From: Lacrimispora xylanisolvens
GTDB lineage: Bacteria > Bacillota > Clostridia > Lachnospirales > Lachnospiraceae
Length of the DNA stretch: 64,000 nucleotides
Direction: 5' to 3'
Assembly: GCF_002934545.1 (NCBI RefSeq)
Contig: NZ_PTJA01000009.1
Span: forward strand, 1 to 64,000
The stretch's first letter is position 1. Each line of letters starts with the position of its first letter. The notes under the pieces were generated by a model. The model saw nothing but the letters and a program-made list of their open reading frames with translations. It did no database searches and was not told the origin of the DNA. Below, piece after piece: positions 17,164 through 25,175 of this stretch. Position numbers and translations under genes: made by a program.

Positions 17164-18210
17164 CTATTCGTTCACCAAAAGGATCTTTCCTTTTACCAGA
17201 CCCGGTGTCTTAAACAGCTGGAACGCCTCCTGCGCCTGGCTCATGGGCATTTTTTTATAGACGAATCCGGGATCAAATTTCAGCTGTCCGGTTGCAAAGT
17301 AATGAGCGGTCAGCTTCCACTCTTTACCTGGAAATGGGGAACTATAAGACATCCAGGATCCGGTTAACTTAAATTCTTTCCGGTTCATATTTTCCCACAT
17401 GGAAGGGGTAAAGGATAAATCAACATGGGGCGTTCCGATGAAACAGACGCTGGCTTTATTGGCTGCCAGTTCAAATGCCATCTGCATGGTCGGCACCTGT
17501 CCCGCTGTCTCAAATACATAGGAAAAGCCTTTTCCTTCTGTCAGAGCCATTGCTTTTTCCTTAAAACCTTCTTCGGTGGTATTAATCGCTTCATCTGCGC
17601 CCAGACGTTTTGCCAGCTCCAGTCGCTCTTCGCTGATATCAAATACAACCACTTTTTTTGCTCCGAAGATCTTCGCCCACTGCATGGTAAACATGCCGAT
17701 GGTTCCGCCTCCTAAAACGGCTGTATACTCACCGCCCCGGTAGTCATTCTGGAACAGACCGTGAAGGGCAACGGTAGAAGGCTCAAACATCGCTCCCTGC
17801 TCATAGGAAATGCTTTTATCAAATACAACCGCATTCTGCTCCGGAATCACCACATAATCTGCGTTGCTTCCCTGCTGCCTGGAACCGATAAAGCTATAGT
17901 GTCTGCAAAGAGAGAAGTTTCCATTCTGGCAGTCATCGCATTTCATACATGGGACCAAAGGTGCTCCGGAAACCCGGTCTCCCGGTTTTACTGAAGTAAC
18001 TCCTTCTCCCACTTCCACTACATCTCCGGAAAATTCATGTCCCAGTACAATGGGATAAAAATGTACTCCGTTATGCAGTACTCTTGGAATATCAGATCCG
18101 CAGATACCAGATGCCTTTACTTTGATTTTCACCAGTCCGGGACCTGCTTTCGGCTCCTCATAATCCATATACCTTACGTCCTCATTTGCACAAACAACTG
18201 CTGCTTTCAT
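17164..18210 (-). CDS. Zinc alcohol dehydrogenase, galactitol-1-phosphate 5-dehydrogenase type
   Basis: 348 aa, medium-chain zinc dehydrogenase. Catalytic zinc ligands C37 and H58-E59, structural zinc cysteines 88, 91, 94 and 102, and Rossmann GGGTIG near 170. Segments SGICGSDIPR, YPIVLGHEFSG, FIGSR and GSWMSYSSPFPGKEW closely parallel E. coli GatD as I recall its sequence. Expected reaction: NAD-dependent oxidation of galactitol 1-phosphate to tagatose 6-phosphate. Its start overlaps the kinase stop (ATGA). Sorbitol- or L-iditol-type dehydrogenase activity remains possible. Confidence 0.87.
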   Translation of the reverse strand: MKAAVVCANEDVRYMDYEEPKAGPGLVKIKVKASGICGSDIPRVLHNGVHFYPIVLGHEFSGDVVEVGEGVTSVKPGDRVSGAPLVPCMKCDDCQNGNFSLCRHYSFIGSRQQGSNADYVVIPEQNAVVFDKSISYEQGAMFEPSTVALHGLFQNDYRGGEYTAVLGGGTIGMFTMQWAKIFGAKKVVVFDISEERLELAKRLGADEAINTTEEGFKEKAMALTEGKGFSYVFETAGQVPTMQMAFELAANKASVCFIGTPHVDLSFTPSMWENMNRKEFKLTGSWMSYSSPFPGKEWKLTAHYFATGQLKFDPGFVYKKMPMSQAQEAFQLFKTPGLVKGKILLVNE

Positions 18211-19733
18211 GACTCATTTTCTCCTTCCTGAACCATCATATCTTTCAAATGCTCATATAAGCTTAAATATTTCCGGTAATTCCGGTCATAGATGTTACGG
18301 TCTGCCTGATTGGGAACGTGATACCGCTTATTTTCCACAGTCAGTTTTACTGCCTCTTCAAAATCTTCATAAATGCCAACTCCCACTCCTGCAAGAATTG
18401 CCGCCCCTAAGGTTGTGGCTGTATCAGAAGAAGGAACGATTACGGGCTTGCCTGTTATATCGGATTTAATCTGGGTCCACAAAAGAGAGTTTGCAGATCC
18501 TCCCATGGCCCTTAACACATCAACGGATGCGCCTGCCTCTGCCGCCACTTCCAGATTGTGCCTTAAAGACATGGCAACTCCCTCCATGACCGCCCGTATA
18601 AAATGACCTTTGGTCTTTCCAAAATCCATTCCGTAATATACGCCTTTCGCATAGGGATTCCATAAGGGAGAACGCTCCCCTGCCATGTAGGGAAGGAAGA
18701 TCAGTCCGTCACTGCCTGGAGCAACGCTCCCGGCCTCATCATTGAACAGATCCAGGGAGCTTTTCCCGGTTCTTCTGCCTTCTTCTCTTTCAAATGCGCC
18801 AAACTCCTTCTCAAGCCACCTCATGGCTCCGCCGCCTCCGGTAGTTCCGCCCTGTAAAAGCCATTTGCCTGGCACTACATGACAGCTTAGGATGAGTCTC
18901 GGATCGGCCTTGTAGCTATCGATGCAGATACTCATTCCGCCAGCCTGACCTCCCTGCTCCTGGGTTTCCCCGGCGTGGATTACTCCGGCGCCAAGTGTCC
19001 CGCAGGCTGCGTCAAGACCACCGGCTACTACAGGGGTTCCCTCAGCCAGTCCGGACTGAATCGCTGCCGCTTTCGTCACTGTGCCAATCACCTCGTGACA
19101 GGGGTGAATATCCGGAAGAATGTGAGGTGGAATTCCAAGCGCTTCGCACATTGCCAGATCCCAGGTTCCGGTATGCATGTCAAAGCAGTGAAAACCATAT
19201 CCCTGGGAAAGATCCTGGGTCATCTGACCGGTAAGTCTGTAAGCAATGTAGCTGTTGGATTGCAGTACCTTATCAATATTCTCATACACCTGGGGCATAT
19301 TTCTCTGGTACCAGATGATCTTAGCCGTGCTGTAGGATGGCTGCAGGGAATTGCCTGCCACTTCGAATATCCGCTGTTCTCCCACCTTCTCACTGAGTTC
19401 TTTGCAGATGTCGTCGGCTCTGGTATCCATCCAGATGGGCGTATTTGTCAACACGCTGCCCTCTTTGTCTACCGCTATGGCTGACCAGCTCTGTCCGTCA
19501 ATTCCGATTCCTGCGATTTCTTCCGGCTTTATCTGGGATTTGGAAAATATGTATTTCATGGTGCTGCAGATCACCCGCCACCATTCATCCGGGTCCTGCT
19601 CTGCCCAGCCTGTCTGGGGATAATAAACCTCATATTCCCCGGTTGCAGTTTCCAGGACGGTTCCATTTCTATCGAAAACGGCAATTTTACAGGCGCTGGT
19701 GCCTACGTCAATCCCTAATAAATATGGTTTCAT
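18207..19733 (-). CDS. FGGY-family carbohydrate kinase
   Basis: 508 aa from the ATG behind AGGAGG (an in-frame extension of six codons upstream is unlikely). XylB-like layout: N-terminal LLGIDVGTSACK phosphate loop, GIDGQSWSAIAVD, WMDTRAD, GGLDAACGTLGAG with the catalytic aspartate, and C-terminal MGGSANSLLWTQ and TTLGAAILAG. It phosphorylates a free sugar or polyol in the cytoplasm. With an ABC importer and no PTS genes nearby, I infer that it supplies the phospho-hexitol for the GatD-like enzyme encoded next. Xylulose kinase is the annotation it would get by default. Confidence 0.9.
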   Translation of the reverse strand: MKPYLLGIDVGTSACKIAVFDRNGTVLETATGEYEVYYPQTGWAEQDPDEWWRVICSTMKYIFSKSQIKPEEIAGIGIDGQSWSAIAVDKEGSVLTNTPIWMDTRADDICKELSEKVGEQRIFEVAGNSLQPSYSTAKIIWYQRNMPQVYENIDKVLQSNSYIAYRLTGQMTQDLSQGYGFHCFDMHTGTWDLAMCEALGIPPHILPDIHPCHEVIGTVTKAAAIQSGLAEGTPVVAGGLDAACGTLGAGVIHAGETQEQGGQAGGMSICIDSYKADPRLILSCHVVPGKWLLQGGTTGGGGAMRWLEKEFGAFEREEGRRTGKSSLDLFNDEAGSVAPGSDGLIFLPYMAGERSPLWNPYAKGVYYGMDFGKTKGHFIRAVMEGVAMSLRHNLEVAAEAGASVDVLRAMGGSANSLLWTQIKSDITGKPVIVPSSDTATTLGAAILAGVGVGIYEDFEEAVKLTVENKRYHVPNQADRNIYDRNYRKYLSLYEHLKDMMVQEGENES

Positions 19734-19751
19734 GTTTTCCTCCTGAATCAA

Positions 19752-20603
19752 TCAGTCCGCTTTATGGTCACATCCACAGACCAGAATACGGTTCTTAACG
19801 AACTGCTTCACTGCTTCCATTCCCACAGTACCTAATTTCTTTGGATCAAAGGTATCCGGATGCTCTTTTAAAAGCTTCTTTCCTGCATCGGTATAAGCTA
19901 CTCTTAACTCTGTCGCAAAATTAACCTTACACATTCCTCTGCTTACACATTCTCTTACATCTTCGTCGCTTAATCCGGAAGCACCGTGAAGAACAAGGGG
20001 CACAGAAACTAACTCTTTCACTTCACTGATCCGCTCTTTGTCTAATACAGGAGTGGTTGCATAAAAGCCGTGAGCAGTTCCGATTCCGATTGCCAGGGAG
20101 TGAACTCCTGTCCGTTCTACGAATTCCTTTGCCTGCATGGGGTCGGTGTTGTTATCCGCTTCTGCTTCCAGATCATCTTCTTTGCCGCCTACCTTACCGA
20201 GCTCGCCTTCTACTGTGATATTGCAGGCTCTTGCAGCATCTGCAGCCCGTTTGGTTAATGCGATGTTACTTTCAAAGTCTAAGTGGGAGCCATCAATCAT
20301 TACAGATGTGTATCCGGCACGGATTGCCTGGAGAACAAGCTCGTAGCTGCTGCCGTGGTCTAAGTGGAGACATACCGGTACGGTTGCCTTCTCAGCCTCT
20401 GCTGCTGCCATGGCGTAGTATGTTTCCAGTGTTCCGTATTTCACCGTTGACGGTGTGGTCTGAAGCATAACCGGAGCCCGAAGCTCCTCAGCTGCAGCCA
20501 CCACAGCCTTCAGCATTTCCATATTTTCAACATTAAAAGCTCCTACTGCGTATCCGCCTTTTTGAGCATCCAAAAGCATTTGTTCCGATGTAACCAGTGA
20601 CAT
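19752..20603 (-). CDS. gatY: Class II bisphosphate aldolase (GatY/KbaY-like)
   Basis: 283 aa, essentially the length of E. coli GatY. Class II motifs: HLDHG (H80, catalytic D82, zinc ligand H83), GELGKVGGKEDD, GTAHGFY and LVLHGASG. Expected reaction: cleavage of tagatose (or fructose) 1,6-bisphosphate to dihydroxyacetone phosphate and glyceraldehyde 3-phosphate. It is the first gene of the six-gene catabolic operon, with a TATAAT promoter and AGGAGG. The gene name rests on context as well as sequence, because fructose-bisphosphate aldolases are close relatives. Confidence 0.85.
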   Translation of the reverse strand: MSLVTSEQMLLDAQKGGYAVGAFNVENMEMLKAVVAAAEELRAPVMLQTTPSTVKYGTLETYYAMAAAEAEKATVPVCLHLDHGSSYELVLQAIRAGYTSVMIDGSHLDFESNIALTKRAADAARACNITVEGELGKVGGKEDDLEAEADNNTDPMQAKEFVERTGVHSLAIGIGTAHGFYATTPVLDKERISEVKELVSVPLVLHGASGLSDEDVRECVSRGMCKVNFATELRVAYTDAGKKLLKEHPDTFDPKKLGTVGMEAVKQFVKNRILVCGCDHKAD

Positions 20604-20653
20604 AATAGTTTCCTCCTAACATTTTTACGGTCATTTGGTTCTTTACACTTACC

Positions 20654-20761
20654 ATTATACCGTTTCTGTTTCGAAAAATTAGAGGGGAACCAGACAGAAG
20701 CCAGGGCTGTATGTCGTGTTATCGAACATTCCTTGACTTGCATCAGATATGCTGATAAAGT
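20654..20761. promoter_or_regulatory. Divergent promoter region, aldolase operon and AraC gene
   Basis: Minus strand: TATAAT at 20654-20659 with no good -35, suggesting activator dependence. Plus strand: TTGACT (20733-20738) and TAAAGT (20756-20761), 17-base spacer, driving the AraC gene. The 73 bases between the two elements are the natural place for AraC or YesN sites, but I could not define a repeat with confidence. Confidence 0.6.
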
Positions 20762-20793
20762 AAAATATAGGATAGAGATTGGAGGGGGTAATC

Positions 20794-21666
20794 ATGAGGA
20801 CGGGATATAAAGATTTAAATATAAAAATCGGGATCGATGATACCACGTTTTTAGTCTTAAACATCGTATTTGAGCGTTTTCTCCGTTCCATGCCAAGACA
20901 CAGCCACGGGAATAACAGTTATGAAATCCACTATATTCCTTACGGTCATGGCAAAGTAAATATTGATGACCAGATTTATAATATTACGCCCAATACCCTG
21001 TACATGACAGGCCCTCATGTGGAGCATGAACAGATACCTTTAAAGAATGATCCCATGGCGGAATATTGTATTTATTTTAAGCTGCAAAAAAATAATACTC
21101 ACCTCCAGCCTGAGGTGGATACGGTGGCTTATAAGTTCGAGAAAACCCATTTCTGGTTCGGACAGGATACTCAGGAGCTGTATCCGCTGATGCAGCAGAT
21201 CTTTTTTGAACTGGAACACCGTTATACGGGGTACATGATTTTAGTGGAGGCCCTTCTTCAGCAATGCGTAGTTAAGATTGTACGGAATTATGAATATAAG
21301 GCCCAGTCCAAGGTTCATTTTTCGCCCTCCAATCTGGTGGATCGTAAATATATTATTGTGGAAGAATGCTTTCTTTATGAATATGAAACCATAACACTGG
21401 AAAATCTGGCGGAAAGGCTTGGTTTAAGTGTACGGCAGACGGAACGGTTTTTAAAGGATTATTACGGCAGAACCTTTCTTCAGAAAAAAACAGAGGCCAA
21501 GATGTCCATGGCGAAGATTTATTTAAATGATGAAACAATTAATATATCGGAGATTTCTGACCGGCTGAACTACTCTTCCATTCAGCACTTTTCTTATGCA
21601 TTTAAGCAGTATTACGGGATTTCGCCGAGTAATTATAGGAAGAAGAATATGATAACTAAGTCTTGA
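20794..21666 (+). CDS. AraC-family transcriptional regulator
   Basis: 290 aa from the ATG that follows GGAGGGGG by 7 bases; a TTG 15 bases earlier overlaps that ribosome-binding site and is rejected. An N-terminal cupin-like ligand domain contains RHSHGNNSYEIHYIPYGHG, and the C-terminal double helix-turn-helix contains LSVRQTERFLKDYYG and LNYSSIQHFSYAFKQYYG. Divergent from the aldolase operon, it is the obvious local regulator, probably sensing a sugar or sugar phosphate. Together with the YesN system this gives the locus two layers of control. Confidence 0.9.
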   Translation: MRTGYKDLNIKIGIDDTTFLVLNIVFERFLRSMPRHSHGNNSYEIHYIPYGHGKVNIDDQIYNITPNTLYMTGPHVEHEQIPLKNDPMAEYCIYFKLQKNNTHLQPEVDTVAYKFEKTHFWFGQDTQELYPLMQQIFFELEHRYTGYMILVEALLQQCVVKIVRNYEYKAQSKVHFSPSNLVDRKYIIVEECFLYEYETITLENLAERLGLSVRQTERFLKDYYGRTFLQKKTEAKMSMAKIYLNDETINISEISDRLNYSSIQHFSYAFKQYYGISPSNYRKKNMITKS

Positions 21667-21691
21667 CAGACATAAACAGGAATGATATCCT
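21663..21691 (+). promoter_or_regulatory. Promoter of the antisense (antitoxin) RNA
   Basis: Perfect TTGACA (21663-21668), 17-base spacer, TATCCT (21686-21691). It overlaps the last codons of the AraC gene and points into the 3' end of the small toxin transcript. Confidence 0.6.
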
Positions 21692-21697
21692 AGAATT

Positions 21698-21787
21698 ATA
21701 AAAGGAACAACCGTCCACAAGGTGGTTGACCATTACATGAGTAGCATACCCACCCCCGTAACCGCCAAGTTAACCAGGGTGGTTTTT
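21698..21787 (+). ncRNA. Putative antisense RNA antitoxin of the type I system
   Basis: Predicted RNA of about 90 nt from the promoter at 21663-21691 to a terminator in which CCACCC (21750-21755) pairs with GGGTGG (21777-21782), followed by five T residues. It is complementary to the 3' untranslated part of the toxin mRNA, the geometry of TxpA/RatA and BsrG/SR4. Existence is inferred from the promoter and terminator only. Confidence 0.6.
21701..21728 (-). terminator. Terminator of the toxin mRNA
   Basis: On the minus strand CAACC and GGTTG (21724-21728 and 21708-21712) form a hairpin followed by TTCCTTTT. It would end the toxin transcript inside the antisense RNA region. Confidence 0.55.
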
Positions 21788-21798
21788 GCTATGTATTA

Positions 21799-21882
21799 CT
21801 ACTTACAAAACGTAAAAACGAATGTAAGTAACGCCAGAAGAAAAAGACCAAAGGTCATTAGATCCTTAAAGTCAAACTTCAT
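21799..21882 (-). CDS. Small hydrophobic type I toxin (putative holin-like toxin)
   Basis: 27 aa, too short for ordinary gene calling. A charged N-terminus MKFDFKD precedes a single hydrophobic helix (LMTFGLFLLALLTFVFTF) and a short Cys-Lys end. This resembles the Firmicutes putative holin-like toxin family (PF16935; TxpA/BsrG-like), whose members are small membrane-damaging peptides. GGGGGTGAT precedes the ATG by four bases. An antisense RNA on the other strand overlaps its 3' region. It lies in a 399-base gap between two protein genes. Confidence 0.8.
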   Translation of the reverse strand: MKFDFKDLMTFGLFLLALLTFVFTFCK

Positions 21883-21950
21883 AAGCATCACCCCCATTCC
21901 AATAGAGAATGAGGTCAGCACACCCTATAACACGATTATTCCATAACATT

Positions 21951-21979
21951 ATGGTAGCATATACCATATCAATGTGCAA
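21951..21979 (-). promoter_or_regulatory. Candidate promoter of the toxin mRNA
   Basis: TTGCAC (21974-21979) and TACCAT (21951-21956) on the minus strand, 17-base spacer, giving a leader of about 60 bases before the toxin start. Match quality is moderate. Confidence 0.4.
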
Positions 21980-22004
21980 TTACTTTCTACCGCATACAAT
22001 AGAA

Positions 22005-22042
22005 CACCCTGCTTACATACAACGTAAGCAGGGTGCCTTTTC
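22005..22042. terminator. Terminator after the alpha/beta hydrolase gene
   Basis: A 12-bp perfect stem (CACCCTGCTTAC with GTAAGCAGGGTG) lies just past the 3' end of the hydrolase gene. The better T tail is on the plus strand; the minus side has TTCTATT, so both directions are possible. Confidence 0.6.
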
Positions 22043-22065
22043 TTATAAATGTATATTCTAATCCA

Positions 22066-22893
22066 TCAGATATGTTTCCCAAGCCATAGTAAGATATCCG
22101 CAATAATCTCATCTCTGCACGGCTCATTTAAGATTTCATGAAACAGGTTTGCATAGACATGCAGGCTCTTATCCTTAGAACTTATTTCTTCAAATAAATC
22201 CAGGGAATCTTTTGCTGCCACCAGACCATCATCAGCTCCATGAAGAATCAGAACCGGATCGGAGAAGCTTTTTATATTGGCCTTCAGCCACTGTACGCCA
22301 GCATATATCTGGTTGATCAGGCCGGTGCTGATCTCCTTTTCCACCAGCGGATCCGAAACATACGCTTCAATCACCTTTTTATCGCTGCACACTCCATCTC
22401 CAAGTTCATTTGGCAGATAAGTATCATCCGGTGCCTCAATTGGGAATTGATCTCCCATAACGGGATGATTGTAATGAGTCAGCGCACCAGAAGTAATTAT
22501 TCCATCTGCCATTCCCGGATTCTTTGTTCCAAACAGTGTTACTGTCTCCCCGCCCATGCTGTGTCCGAACAGGAAAACTTTTTTTCCCTCGCTCTCCTCT
22601 CTGGCAAGAGCAAGGATCTGCCCCAGATCGTCAGGCATCTCATTAAAATCTTTAAAATAGACCTTTTTCCCTTCTGATTTTCCATGTCCCCTCTGATCAT
22701 ACCGGTAAACACTGTAGCCATTTTCATTAAGCTTTTCCGTGAAATAATCATACCGGTTTAAATGCTCACACAAGCCGTGGGCAATGACGATCAGCGCTTT
22801 TGGATTCTCCACTGCATCTTTTTTAAATCTCAGTTTCGTGCCGTCGAAGGAAATAATCATTCTTTCCTCCTGCATTCTGTTTTCCCCATTCAT
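22066..22893 (-). CDS. Alpha/beta hydrolase, monoacylglycerol lipase/lysophospholipase-like
   Basis: 275 aa from the ATG at 22893 (AGGAGA upstream; the frame can be extended to a TTG six codons earlier, and an inner ATG at 22860 also has AGGAGG). Serine hydrolase fold with the nucleophile elbow GHSMGG, acid in LILHGADDGLV and histidine in LFHEIL, plus YRYDQRGHGKS typical of the Hydrolase_4 (PF12146) group. It probably cleaves a lipid or small ester in the cytoplasm. It follows the ADP-ribosylglycohydrolase gene by about 100 bases and may be read from the nucleoside operon. Confidence 0.87.
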   Translation of the reverse strand: MNGENRMQEERMIISFDGTKLRFKKDAVENPKALIVIAHGLCEHLNRYDYFTEKLNENGYSVYRYDQRGHGKSEGKKVYFKDFNEMPDDLGQILALAREESEGKKVFLFGHSMGGETVTLFGTKNPGMADGIITSGALTHYNHPVMGDQFPIEAPDDTYLPNELGDGVCSDKKVIEAYVSDPLVEKEISTGLINQIYAGVQWLKANIKSFSDPVLILHGADDGLVAAKDSLDLFEEISSKDKSLHVYANLFHEILNEPCRDEIIADILLWLGKHI

Positions 22894-22990
22894 AATACCT
22901 TCTCCTTTCAAATTTCCATGGATTTTGACGGTTGTATATCAGTAATTTCATCATACTACAAGGACTGCTTCATGGCAAGATCCTATAATT

Positions 22991-25090
22991 TTACCCTTCC
23001 AGCCCGGTAAATTTGATATCACTAAAACAGGTTCGTCCATAGCTAAGAGAGCCAAACCCAAACATTCCCGATTGAAAAGAGGAATCCTCTGCTTCCAGTA
23101 TCACTACACCATTGACGGATAAAATTATTTTTTGCCCTCTTACTTCTATTTCAAATAAATAGGTGCTTTCCATATTCCATGGGTAGTCAGTTTCCGCCAA
23201 AATATAATATCCATACTCATTTTTATAAATTGCCAGTCTGTTCTGCCCGGAAAAACCTGCCCCGTAACCAAGCATTGCCCCTTTTGCCCGGACTGTCATT
23301 AAGTGGTTTTCTCCAAACAGTGGTTTTACAAGAGCACTCACCCGGTAGTCTTTGCTGTAATAATTTCCTGTATAAGCAAATGCTGGTTCCGCCCGGTGGA
23401 AATGAAGAAATTCTCCCTGTTTCGTCCAATTCCCGCCGTCTGTGGAAAATGGAGTCACTGTTCCAAATTCTTCTTTTTGCTTCGCTATATCAATCTCATA
23501 ATCTGCAAGTCCTGTTACCTGGAATTTATTCATATGAATATAACCGGTTGTAGTTCCTTCCGGAAAACTGCTTCCTCTGACAATAAATCCAACTTCTTCT
23601 ACAAGGTCCCCCTTTGTATCAGGTATTGTAAATTCCACCTGAAACCATTCATTTTCCGGATAATCAACAAAACTGATTTCTACGATATCATGTTTCCCAA
23701 ACGTCTTTATATACGGCACCAGATCAAGTTTCTGCCCCTTCAGCCATTGTACAGACAGTTCCATGATAACCCTCTGCCCGGAATAAACCTTCGGTGAGAA
23801 AACCGGAGAATAGCGCTCATCAGAAAAATCTTCTCTTCCATAAAAACTTTTATAATAAATCCGGCAGGAATCATAACCCATATCATCAATGAGAATGCAT
23901 AGTCCATTCCCATCTGAATAACTATTACTTCCAGAAGGATTGATCGTACCATAGTAGGGATTGGATACTCTCATGTTGTGTGTCATGCCTGGAAGAAGAA
24001 AGTCAAAGTTTATTTCTTCTGGATTTATTCGAAGTTCATTTTCCAACTCCTCTCCTATTGCAGCATATCCATGTGCAGCGATCTCCTTGGCATAGGTCGG
24101 AATGTCAAGAATATTAAGATAGCCGGATATTCCTGATAAAACCACCGAATCGTTGATGGGTCTGCGGTATTTGTCCGGAATCTGGGAAAGACCGCAATAT
24201 ACGCCTGCGATTGTACCCACATTGCCTGCGTTGCAATCCGTATCCCAGCCGCACATACAGGCAATTTCCACTGTCCTGGAAAAATCACCATTTCCATAAA
24301 ATAATGCAAGGGCGCACACACCTGCATTGGGAATAATATGGCATGCACCAGGATATTTGTCATATCCCCAATCCTGTTCCAGCATATGAAAACACCCTCT
24401 GAAGTCGCCAGGATTACTGCGGTAGAATCTTTCCACGCTTTTAACCACCTGATAATAAAGGCTTTCTTCCGGTATCTGATTTAAACCCGTCTCCACAATC
24501 TCATCTATTGATTGTGCCGTAAATGCCTGTGCAATACAGGCGCAGATAAATCTGGCTCCGTTTAACCCCTCCCCGTCATGGGAAACACTGGCTGCCGCTG
24601 CTCCGTCATCTGCTGCCTTTTTCGGATCCCCGGGATGAATCAGCCCCCAGGTGTCAATAAAGATCTGTCCGCCAATCTGCTCCGCCACCGTACTTCCGTT
24701 ACATACAGCAGATCCTGATAAAGGTGCCGGTATTCCCATCTTTAAATTCATATAAGCGGTATGCTCTGTGCTGATTCCATATCCGCCCCACCAGAACATC
24801 CCTTTTAAATACCTTGTATAATTTAACCATGCTTTCGCCACATCTTCCGGAGTTACCGGTGTTCCCGTCTCCTTCCTGTCATCCAGTGCTCTTAAGAAAT
24901 AAACCGGGCCGTTTACATCATCATCTGCAGCAAAATTAATATAATCTTTTACATAGCCGTTTAAATCCCCGTAAGTCTGAAATATCCGTTCCTCTGTCCA
25001 GACATCCGGCTCTATGGGCGCACCTAAACGGATTCCGATATTCATGCCTAAAAAACCTGCATATACTTTTTCATAATAGCGTTCCACCAT
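22991..25090 (-). CDS. ADP-ribosylglycohydrolase family protein with C-terminal beta-sandwich domains
   Basis: 699 aa. Residues about 1-340 form an ADP-ribosylglycohydrolase domain (PF03747) with metal-site motifs DDD (56-58) and GWDTDCNAGNVG (281-292). Residues about 370-520 and 540-699 look like two carbohydrate-binding or concanavalin-like beta-sandwiches, the second with YLFEIEVRGQKIILSVNG. No signal peptide. ARH domains hydrolyse N- or O-glycosidic bonds to ADP-ribose or related ribosides using magnesium. As last gene of a nucleoside import operon, it may act on a riboside or ADP-ribosyl compound. The substrate is unknown. The ribosome-binding site is weak. Confidence 0.88.
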   Translation of the reverse strand: MVERYYEKVYAGFLGMNIGIRLGAPIEPDVWTEERIFQTYGDLNGYVKDYINFAADDDVNGPVYFLRALDDRKETGTPVTPEDVAKAWLNYTRYLKGMFWWGGYGISTEHTAYMNLKMGIPAPLSGSAVCNGSTVAEQIGGQIFIDTWGLIHPGDPKKAADDGAAAASVSHDGEGLNGARFICACIAQAFTAQSIDEIVETGLNQIPEESLYYQVVKSVERFYRSNPGDFRGCFHMLEQDWGYDKYPGACHIIPNAGVCALALFYGNGDFSRTVEIACMCGWDTDCNAGNVGTIAGVYCGLSQIPDKYRRPINDSVVLSGISGYLNILDIPTYAKEIAAHGYAAIGEELENELRINPEEINFDFLLPGMTHNMRVSNPYYGTINPSGSNSYSDGNGLCILIDDMGYDSCRIYYKSFYGREDFSDERYSPVFSPKVYSGQRVIMELSVQWLKGQKLDLVPYIKTFGKHDIVEISFVDYPENEWFQVEFTIPDTKGDLVEEVGFIVRGSSFPEGTTTGYIHMNKFQVTGLADYEIDIAKQKEEFGTVTPFSTDGGNWTKQGEFLHFHRAEPAFAYTGNYYSKDYRVSALVKPLFGENHLMTVRAKGAMLGYGAGFSGQNRLAIYKNEYGYYILAETDYPWNMESTYLFEIEVRGQKIILSVNGVVILEAEDSSFQSGMFGFGSLSYGRTCFSDIKFTGLEG

Positions 25091-25136
25091 ACCAATAACC
25101 TGCTTTCTGCATATTTTATTCCGATTGATATGCTAT

Positions 25137-25172
25137 TTCAGGCGGCGAAGAACATATACTTCGCCGCCTGAA
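25137..25172. other. Intercistronic hairpin before the ADP-ribosylglycohydrolase gene
   Basis: A 14-bp perfect stem (TTCAGGCGGCGAAG with CTTCGCCGCCTGAA). No T run follows on the minus strand, so it is not a clear terminator for the operon. It could stabilise the upstream mRNA or dampen read-through. Confidence 0.55.
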
Positions 25173-25175
25173 TCA

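Noticed and set aside
18207-19733. Naming the FGGY kinase xylB
   Set aside because: No xylose isomerase or xylose regulator is nearby and the operon partners point to hexitol metabolism, so no symbol is given.
21722-21946. Plus-strand open frame of 74 codons in the toxin region
   Set aside because: It is antisense to the toxin gene, has no ribosome-binding site, and runs through the antitoxin RNA terminator.
25137-25172. Strong hairpin between permease and ADP-ribosylglycohydrolase genes, considered as an operon terminator
   Set aside because: No T run follows on the minus strand and no new promoter was found before the next gene, so it is listed only as a hairpin and the gene is kept in the operon.
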